From an uncultured Gemmatimonadota bacterium (GTDB taxonomy: Bacteria; Gemmatimonadota; Gemmatimonadetes; Gemmatimonadales; Gemmatimonadaceae): a stretch of DNA of 9,942 nt. Below, in pieces: positions 5,155 through 9,942 of the stretch. The translations under genes and the position numbers were made by a program. How positions within the stretch are numbered: the stretch's first letter is position 1; every line of letters begins with the position of its first letter. The notes beneath the pieces are model-generated. The model did no database searches. It was not told the origin of the DNA and saw nothing but the letters and a program-made list of their open reading frames with translations. The stretch is taken from contig CAIVJV010000151.1 in assembly GCA_903906325.1 (NCBI GenBank), forward strand, positions 1-9,942. The letters run 5' to 3'.

Positions 5155-6081
5155 ATGACCGGTGTGGCGTCCGAGCCGGCGACGGGGCCGGGGACCGCAC
5201 TCGCGGTCCTCCTCGACGGACTGATCGATTACGCGGGGCTCTTCCCGCCGGCCGCGCTCGCGATGCCGGCGGCGGTCGCGGCCTATGCGCGCTATGCGAT
5301 CGGTCCGGATCGCGCGACACTCGGGCGCTTCGTCGTGCCGGCGGCGCGCCTCGCGGAGTTCACGGCGGCGGTCGATGCGTTGCCGCACGGCGCGCCGACC
5401 CCGCGTGCGCCGTGGCGGCTCAGCGTCCTCGCCGCGGCCAGTGATGCGCCGGCGGTGCGCGAGTGCTCGGCGAGGTACGGGTCGTGCTTGACGATCGACG
5501 TCGTCGAGGCGAAGGCGGACTCGATCGATGCGATCGCCACGCTGGCCGGTGCGTTCGGGGCCGGGGTGACCGTCTATGTCGAGGTCCCGGTCCACGAGGA
5601 CCCTACGTCGCTCGTCGCCGCGCTCGCCGCCTACGGATTGCGCGCGAAGATCCGCACCGGCGGGGTGACGGCCGATGCCATCCCCGAGCCATCGCGCGTC
5701 GTGCGATTCCTCGCGGCCTGTGTACGCGCCGGGGTGCCGTTCAAGGCGACGGCGGGGCTGCATCATCCGCTCCGGGGTGACTATCCGCTCACCTACGAGG
5801 TGGATGCGCCCCGGGGGACGATGTACGGCTACCTGAACGTCTTCCTCGCCGCCGCCTTGCTCTGGTCCGGCGTCCCCGAGGAGGACGTGGCGCCGCTCCT
5901 CGAGGAGCGGGAGGCGCGGGCGATCACCGTCGAGCCGACGCGGATCCGCTGGCGGACGCATGCGCTCGAGGCGTCGACGCTGGCCCGCTGTCGTGCGACC
6001 TTCGCCGGATCGTTCGGCTCCTGCTCGTTCGAGGAGCCGGTGCGGGAGCTCGCGGACCTCATCACCGCTGGGAGCCGATGA
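5155..6081 (+). CDS. Conserved uncharacterised protein, probable (beta/alpha)-barrel enzyme coupled to fumarylacetoacetase
   Basis: I do not recognise a named function. The 308-residue protein looks like a conserved bacterial hypothetical whose hallmark segments I have seen in other phyla: IDYAGLFPPAALAMP (residues 24-38), RFVVPAARLAEF (58-69), AKIRTGGVTADAIP (164-177), PFKATAGLHHPLRG (195-208) and YGYLNVFLAAALL (224-236). The alternating strand/helix order puts charged residues at successive strand ends: E118 and K120 in DVVEAK, E143 in VYVEVP, K165 and R167 in AKIRTGG, K197 and H203-H204 in FKATAGLHH. This is what an active site in a TIM-type barrel looks like, and the KxxxG/HH pattern recalls aldolase or metal-dependent lyase barrels. 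That is inference by eye. There is no signal peptide, so it should be cytoplasmic. Its stop codon overlaps the fumarylacetoacetase start (ATGA), which suggests a linked role, perhaps in aromatic or oxo-acid metabolism. Confidence 0.8.
   Translation: MTGVASEPATGPGTALAVLLDGLIDYAGLFPPAALAMPAAVAAYARYAIGPDRATLGRFVVPAARLAEFTAAVDALPHGAPTPRAPWRLSVLAAASDAPAVRECSARYGSCLTIDVVEAKADSIDAIATLAGAFGAGVTVYVEVPVHEDPTSLVAALAAYGLRAKIRTGGVTADAIPEPSRVVRFLAACVRAGVPFKATAGLHHPLRGDYPLTYEVDAPRGTMYGYLNVFLAAALLWSGVPEEDVAPLLEEREARAITVEPTRIRWRTHALEASTLARCRATFAGSFGSCSFEEPVRELADLITAGSR
6070..6074 (+). promoter_or_regulatory. Shine-Dalgarno before fumarylacetoacetase
   Basis: GGGAG lies 3 nt before the ATG at 6078 and 9 nt before a second in-frame ATG at 6084. 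Spacing slightly favours 6084; the ATGA overlap favours 6078. The difference is two residues. Confidence 0.5.
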
Positions 6082-7394
6082 CGATGCTCGATGCCTCACA
6101 TGACCCGATGGTGACCTCGTGGGTGCCGTCGGCGCAGGCGGCCGGGACCGACTTCCCGATTCAGAACCTCCCGTTGGGCGTCTTCGAGACGGCCGATGGC
6201 CGCGTGGGGATCGGGGTCGCGATCGGGGATCAGGTGGTCGATCTGCGGGTGGCGCGTGAGGCGGCGCTGCTCGGCTCGCTCCCCGCGGCGATCGCCGGCG
6301 CCCTGGAGGCGACCACGCTCAACGCGGTGATCGCGCTCGGGCGGCCCGCCCTCTCCGCGGTGCGTCAGGCGGTGCAGGGGATGCTGCGCGCCGACACCGA
6401 GGCAGGGCGGGCGGCGCCGCGTGTGCCCGGCCTCCTGCATCCGATGGCGAGCCTTCGCCTGCGGCTCCCGGTGGAGGTCGGGGACTACACCGACTTCTAC
6501 GCGAGCGTCGATCATGCGACGAACGTGGGGTCGATGTTCCGACCCGACAATCCGCTCCTCCCCAACTACCGCCATGTGCCGATCGGGTATCACGGGCGCG
6601 CCTCATCGATCGTCCCCACGGGGACCCCGGTGCACCGTCCGATGGGACAGGTCAGTGCGAAGCCGGAGGGGCCGCCGACCTTCGCGCCGACCGCGCGGCT
6701 CGACTACGAACTCGAGGTCGGGGCGGTGATCGGGGCGGGGAACCTGCTCGGGACACCGATCCCGCTCGCCGAGGCCGAGGCGCATCTCGCCGGCTTGGTG
6801 CTGGTGAACGACTGGTCGGCGCGTGATGTGCAGGCGTGGGAATACCAGCCGCTCGGCCCCTTCCTCGCCAAGAACTTCGCGACGACGATCTCGCCGTGGT
6901 TGGTCACGCTCGATGCGCTCGCGCCCTATCGTGTGCCAGCGCGTGCGCGGACGGCGGATGAGCCCGCGCCGCTGCCGTATCTCACCGATGGGCGAGATCA
7001 GACGCAGGGCGGGTTCGCCATCACGCTCGAGGTCTGGATCCGCACCGCGCGGATGCGCGAGGCGGGCACGCCGGCGGAGCGACTGAGCCGGGGGAGCTTC
7101 GCGCAGATGTATTGGACCCTCGGACAGATGCTGACACATCATGCGAGCGGGGGGTGCAACCTGCGGCCCGGGGATCTGATCGCGAGCGGCACCGTCTCGG
7201 GACCGGAGCAGTCGTCGCGGGGCTGTCTCCTCGAGCTCACGTGGCGTGGGGCGGAGCCGGTGACCTTCTCGAACGGCGAGACGCGCGCCTTCCTCGCCGA
7301 TGGCGACGAGGTGATCCTGCGTGGGTGGTGCGAGGCCCCGGGGCGGGTACGGATCGGCTTCGGTGACTGCCGTGGCACGGTGGTGGGCGCATGA
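6078..7394 (+). CDS. fahA: Fumarylacetoacetase (fumarylacetoacetate hydrolase)
   Basis: This enzyme cleaves fumarylacetoacetate to fumarate and acetoacetate, the last step of tyrosine and homogentisate degradation. The 438 residues match human FAH (419) along the whole length, not just the short FAH-like domain of other hydrolases. The N-terminal domain has DFPIQNLPLGVF (25-36) and IGVAIGDQVVDL (45-56). Active-site counterparts of human D126, Y128 and H133 are D139, Y141 and H146 (GDYTDFYASVDHATNVG). Metal ligands E199, E201 and D233 correspond to E211, E213 (DYELEVG) and D245 (NDWSARD). K253 corresponds to K265 (FLAKNFATT), T350 to T372 (IASGTVSGPE), and E364 to E386. All are present, so it should be active. 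The first ten or so residues are not conserved. It is joined by ATGA overlaps to the unknown gene upstream and the propeller gene downstream. Other homogentisate-pathway genes are absent here. Confidence 0.96.
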   Translation: MTMLDASHDPMVTSWVPSAQAAGTDFPIQNLPLGVFETADGRVGIGVAIGDQVVDLRVAREAALLGSLPAAIAGALEATTLNAVIALGRPALSAVRQAVQGMLRADTEAGRAAPRVPGLLHPMASLRLRLPVEVGDYTDFYASVDHATNVGSMFRPDNPLLPNYRHVPIGYHGRASSIVPTGTPVHRPMGQVSAKPEGPPTFAPTARLDYELEVGAVIGAGNLLGTPIPLAEAEAHLAGLVLVNDWSARDVQAWEYQPLGPFLAKNFATTISPWLVTLDALAPYRVPARARTADEPAPLPYLTDGRDQTQGGFAITLEVWIRTARMREAGTPAERLSRGSFAQMYWTLGQMLTHHASGGCNLRPGDLIASGTVSGPEQSSRGCLLELTWRGAEPVTFSNGETRAFLADGDEVILRGWCEAPGRVRIGFGDCRGTVVGA

Positions 7395-8269
7395 CGGGGC
7401 GCTCGCTGCGATATACGCTCGGTTGGCTCCTCGGCGGGGCGATGCCGCTCCTCGCGCAGGGGGGGAGCGATCTCTACGTCGCCGCCTTCCATGAGGTCGG
7501 GACGCACGTCACCATCGGGCGTCCGGTCAATGTCACCAACCGGATCGGCTACGACAATCAACCGGCGTTCACCGTCGATGGGCGGGCGCTCCTGTTCACG
7601 AGCATCCGCGAGGACGCGCAGGCGGACATCTGGCGAGTCACGCTGACGACCGACGGCGCCCAGCGCATCACCCAGACGGTCGAGAGCGAGTACTCCGCGA
7701 CCCTGACCCCCGACCGACTCGCGATCACGGTGATCCGGGTGGAGCGGGACTCCACCCAGCGGCTCTGGCGCTTCCCGCTCGATGGCAGCGCCCCGACGGT
7801 GGTGCTCCCCTCACTCAAGCCGGTCGGCTATCACGTCTGGGTGAACGAGGCGAACCTCGGCGCCTTCATCCTGGGCGCCCCTAACGCGCTGGTGCTCGCC
7901 GATCCACGGACGGAGCGCGTGGACACGCTCGCGCGTGACATCGGGCGGGCCCTGGTCCGCGTCCCGGGCCGCGACGCCTTCACCTTCGTGCAGCTGGCGC
8001 GGGACACGAGTTGGATCAATGAGGTCGATGTCCGCACGCGCACGGTGCGCCGCGTCGCCCCGTTGCCGCCCGGGTCCGAGTATCACCTCTGGACACCGTC
8101 GGGTCAGCTGATCGTCACGGCCGGCTCGCGCCTGCTGATCCGGGGGCGTGATCGGTGGGATGTGCTCGCGGACTTCACCGCGTCAGGGATCCGCGGCCTC
8201 TCGCGTATCACCCTGAGTCCGACCGGAGACCGTGTCGCCTTCGTCGCGGCAGACGAGGGTGTACGATAG
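7391..8269 (+). CDS. Secreted PD40/TolB-like beta-propeller protein
   Basis: This 292-residue protein begins with a signal peptide: basic MTGRSLRY, hydrophobic TLGWLLGGAMPLL, then probable cleavage after A22 (LLA-Q). It should therefore act in the periplasm or outside the cell. The mature part is built of WD40-like PD40 repeats. The clearest blade starts are NQPAFTVDGRALLFTS (57-71, then ADIWRVTL), SATLTPDRLAITVIRVERD (with RLWRFPLDG), and ITLSPTGDRVAFVAAD near the end; I count about six blades. Such domains occur in TolB, in the non-catalytic part of prolyl oligopeptidases, and in many secreted proteins of Gemmatimonadota and relatives. No catalytic peptidase domain follows. Its ATG overlaps the fumarylacetoacetase stop (ATGA), with only a weak GGTGG upstream, so translation is probably coupled. 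What it binds is unknown, and its place beside a cytosolic catabolic enzyme is odd. Confidence 0.8.
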   Translation: MTGRSLRYTLGWLLGGAMPLLAQGGSDLYVAAFHEVGTHVTIGRPVNVTNRIGYDNQPAFTVDGRALLFTSIREDAQADIWRVTLTTDGAQRITQTVESEYSATLTPDRLAITVIRVERDSTQRLWRFPLDGSAPTVVLPSLKPVGYHVWVNEANLGAFILGAPNALVLADPRTERVDTLARDIGRALVRVPGRDAFTFVQLARDTSWINEVDVRTRTVRRVAPLPPGSEYHLWTPSGQLIVTAGSRLLIRGRDRWDVLADFTASGIRGLSRITLSPTGDRVAFVAADEGVR

Positions 8270-8279
8270 GATTGGATAT

Positions 8280-8334
8280 CCCCTCCCCCTGCTCCGATGC
8301 CCCCCTCCTCCGCCTCCCGCCCTGCCGTGCCCTC
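8280..8334 (+). other. Polypyrimidine tract across the start of the small helical protein gene
   Basis: 46 of these 55 bases are C or T, with runs such as CCCCTCCCCCT before the ATG at 8297 and CCCCCCTCCTCC after it. It excludes a Shine-Dalgarno and encodes the low-complexity protein start MPPSSASRPAV. The minus strand is correspondingly G-rich. Confidence 0.6.
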
Positions 8335-8761
8335 AGACCATCCGGTCCGCGATGCCGCGGACGCCCTCTGCCGCGCCGCGCAGGAGAGTTCCCACCAGCA
8401 CGACCGGTTGGCGCGCGTCCTGAAGCACGGCCTCGACGATCTCGAGCTCGAGGGCGTCGCCGAGGTGGTGGATCTCTGTGACGGGATCCTCGTCCGTGCG
8501 ACCGCGCGGTATGAGATGGTCGCCGCCGATGGTCGTGCGCGGGACGAGGCGTGGTGGCGCGCGGCGAACGCGCTCTGGATGGCGGCGCGGGAGTACTGCC
8601 GGCGGCATGCGCAGAGCGATGCGGTCGCCTCGCGCCTCAAGAAGCATGGCGCCAAGCAGTTGAGCGAGATCAGCGTGGAGTACGAGCTCGAGCTCTCCGC
8701 GCGGATCGCGTTGCGTCAGGCGCTCGCGGGCTACCTCGCGGTCAGGCCCGAGGCGGCGTAG
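8297..8761 (+). CDS. Small helical protein of unknown function
   Basis: I do not recognise this 154-residue protein. The first 16 residues are Pro/Ser-rich; the remainder (about 17-150) reads as amphipathic helices with many charged residues. It includes DDLELEGVAEVVDLCDGIL (47-65), a tryptophan-rich segment EAWWRAANALWMAAREYCRR (84-103) and SRLKKHGAKQLSEISVEYELELSARIALRQAL (112-143). There is no signal peptide or membrane segment, and the three cysteines are scattered. It appears real because coding-like codon use and 3rd-position GC run through the frame, and because it fills the space between neighbours. The start is uncertain: ATG 8297 has no Shine-Dalgarno; GTG 8327 is the only other early choice. 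It lies 27 nt after the propeller gene, so may end the same transcript. Its 3' end overlaps the opposite-strand ABC-F gene by 20 bp. Confidence 0.6.
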   Translation: MPPSSASRPAVPSDHPVRDAADALCRAAQESSHQHDRLARVLKHGLDDLELEGVAEVVDLCDGILVRATARYEMVAADGRARDEAWWRAANALWMAAREYCRRHAQSDAVASRLKKHGAKQLSEISVEYELELSARIALRQALAGYLAVRPEAA

Positions 8762-9942
8762 CCGCCCCCTCGGTCGCCTCGGCCCACGCGGCCATGGCGG
8801 CGTCGAGCGCCTGCCGCTCCTTGGCGAGCGCCTGATCCAATCGGGCCGCCTCGCGCGCCCGCTCGGCGCTCCCATCGTAGAGCGCGGGATCGGCGAGCTG
8901 CGCCTCGAGCTCCGCGACGCGCGCCTCGTGACGCTGGACCGCACGTTCGGCGTCTTCCGCCGCACGTCGCTGGGCGCGTCGCGCCGCCTGGTCGTCCTCG
9001 TGGCTCGACCCGTTCCGCTTGGCCTTGGCCTTCTCCGCCGCGCGCTTGGCCTCGGCGGCCGCCGCATCGGCCTTCGCGGCGTCGGCGATCCGTGCGGCCC
9101 GATCCGCCTCCCACTCGACGAAGGGGCCGTCGTAGTCGCGGAGCCGCGTCCCGTCGAACCACCAGACACGGGTCGCGACCTCGCGCAGGAAGGCGCGATC
9201 ATGGCTCACGAGGAGGACCGTCCCCTCGTACTCGTCCAACGCATCCTCGAGCGCCTCGATGTTCTCGACGTCGAGATGGTTCGTCGGCTCGTCGAGGACG
9301 AGGAGGTTCGCTTGCGAGAGGGTGATGAGCGCCATCGCCATACGCGCCCGTTCCCCGCCGCTCAGCGTACCGATCTCACGGAAGACCTCATCCCCACTGA
9401 AGCCGAAGGCGCCGAGATGGTTCTGCACCGCGCCGCGGCTCCAGAGCGGGCGCTGGTCGAGGATCGCGTCCATCAGCGACTTGCGGAGCGGGAGGTCGGC
9501 GAGGTCCTGGCGGAACCAGGCCGGGGTGATCGATGCACCGACCTTCGATTCGCCGCTCGTCGGTGTGCGATCCCCGAGGATGGTGGAGATGAAGGAGGTC
9601 TTGCCCGCCCCGTTCGGCCCGACGAGCGCCACGAAGTCGTTCCGTCGGATCACCGCGGTGAAGTCCTGGACGAGCGTCCGGTCGGGGACCTCGACCCGTA
9701 GGTCCTTGATGGCGATCACCTGATCGCCGCCACGCTCGGCGGGTTCGAAGCGCAGCGACATCGCGGCGGGATCCCCAGGCGGCGGGGCGAGGCGGGGGAG
9801 GCGCTCGAGGCGCTTCCGCTTCCCCTTGGCCTGGAAGGAGTTCACGCCGGCGATGTTCCGACGGATGTACTCCTCCTCCTTCTTCACGAAGGCGATCTGC
9901 TTCTGGAGCTCCCGCTCGCGCGTGAGGCGACGCTCGGCGCGC
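8742..9942 (-). CDS. ABC-F family ATPase (Uup/YheS-like), N-terminal half beyond the window
   Basis: ABC-F proteins have two ABC ATPase domains and no membrane part; they bind the ribosome and act on stalled translation, and some give antibiotic resistance. Here the frame runs off the window at 9942, so the first ATPase domain is missing. The visible part begins in the interdomain linker (RRLTRERELQKQIAFVKKEE, then IRRNIAGVNSFQAKGKRKRL), which in ABC-F proteins reaches toward the P-site tRNA. The second ATPase domain follows: Walker A GPNGAGKTS (9620-9594), the Q-loop glutamine in WFRQDL, signature LSGGER (9365-9348), Walker B with switch LLVLDEPTNHLD (9305-9270), and H-loop SHD (9206-9198). 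The C-terminal 125 residues are a charged coiled coil, rich in Ala/Lys/Arg/Glu, containing ELEAQLADPALYDG. This resembles the Uup/YheS C-terminal arm. The substrate class cannot be settled from this half. Confidence 0.93.
   Translation of the reverse strand, partial: RAERRLTRERELQKQIAFVKKEEEYIRRNIAGVNSFQAKGKRKRLERLPRLAPPPGDPAAMSLRFEPAERGGDQVIAIKDLRVEVPDRTLVQDFTAVIRRNDFVALVGPNGAGKTSFISTILGDRTPTSGESKVGASITPAWFRQDLADLPLRKSLMDAILDQRPLWSRGAVQNHLGAFGFSGDEVFREIGTLSGGERARMAMALITLSQANLLVLDEPTNHLDVENIEALEDALDEYEGTVLLVSHDRAFLREVATRVWWFDGTRLRDYDGPFVEWEADRAARIADAAKADAAAAEAKRAAEKAKAKRNGSSHEDDQAARRAQRRAAEDAERAVQRHEARVAELEAQLADPALYDGSAERAREAARLDQALAKERQALDAAMAAWAEATEGAATPPRA

Noticed and set aside
5053..6099. 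A 348-codon open frame on the minus strand opposite the 308-residue gene
   Set aside because: It is Arg-rich with no domain character. The plus-strand frame has family-like motifs, a ribosome site and coupled ends.
8275..8282. Perfect palindrome GGATATCC after the propeller gene, as an operator
   Set aside because: It is only 8 bp with no second copy nearby; too short to support a binding site.
8928..9701. Plus-strand open frame opposite the ABC-F ATPase
   Set aside because: The minus strand carries Walker A, signature, Walker B and H-loop; this frame is a shadow.

Overview
This is a GC-rich, densely coded bacterial window with 11 protein-coding genes. The first and last are cut by the window edges. 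No gap exceeds about 115 bp, and I see no RNA gene, mobile element or CRISPR array. The best phylum guess is Gemmatimonadota, or another member of the FCB superphylum. The reasons are very high GC with GATC- and GGGG-rich codons, a long 'plant/cyanobacterial/Cytophaga-type' IspH, a secreted PD40 propeller protein, and start-proximal TAnnTT boxes that resemble the Bacteroidetes -10 element. This is an inference from gene style, not from a marker gene.

Layout. (1) 1-1205, plus strand: the C-terminal part of a TetR/AcrR repressor, then an ECF-type sigma factor 8 nt downstream. (2) 1171-1803, minus: a CGNR zinc-finger (ABATE-type) regulator whose 3' end overlaps the sigma gene tail to tail. (3) 1838-2377, plus: a YjjX/DUF84 non-canonical purine NTP phosphatase, divergent from the CGNR gene with only 34 bp between the start codons. 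(4) 2429-3349, minus: a tandem universal stress protein. (5) 3463-3906, plus: a hotdog-fold acyl-CoA thioesterase, followed 26 nt later by ispH (3933-5147). (6) 5155-6081, 6078-7394 and 7391-8269: an uncharacterised 308-residue protein, full-length fumarylacetoacetase, and a secreted beta-propeller protein. The last three genes are joined by two 4-bp ATGA stop/start overlaps and follow ispH by 7 nt. (7) 8297-8761: a small helical protein of unknown function. (8) 8742-9942, minus: the C-terminal half of an ABC-F ATPase.

How they work together. The plus-strand run from 3463 to 8269 looks like one transcription unit, with an internal start signal directly before ispH. It mixes isoprenoid precursor synthesis (IspH), acyl-CoA hydrolysis (thioesterase), the last step of tyrosine/homogentisate degradation (fumarylacetoacetase), an unknown protein that may be an enzyme, and a secreted propeller. 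The other tyrosine-pathway genes (homogentisate dioxygenase, maleylacetoacetate isomerase) are not in the window. The left part (TetR, sigma, CGNR, Usp) is regulatory and stress-related.

The two most interesting points are the uncharacterised 308-residue protein translationally coupled to fumarylacetoacetase, and a recurring TAnnTT(t)CG box 6-7 nt before the ATG of three genes with no well-placed Shine-Dalgarno. The second suggests leaderless transcription from a Bacteroidetes-like promoter.
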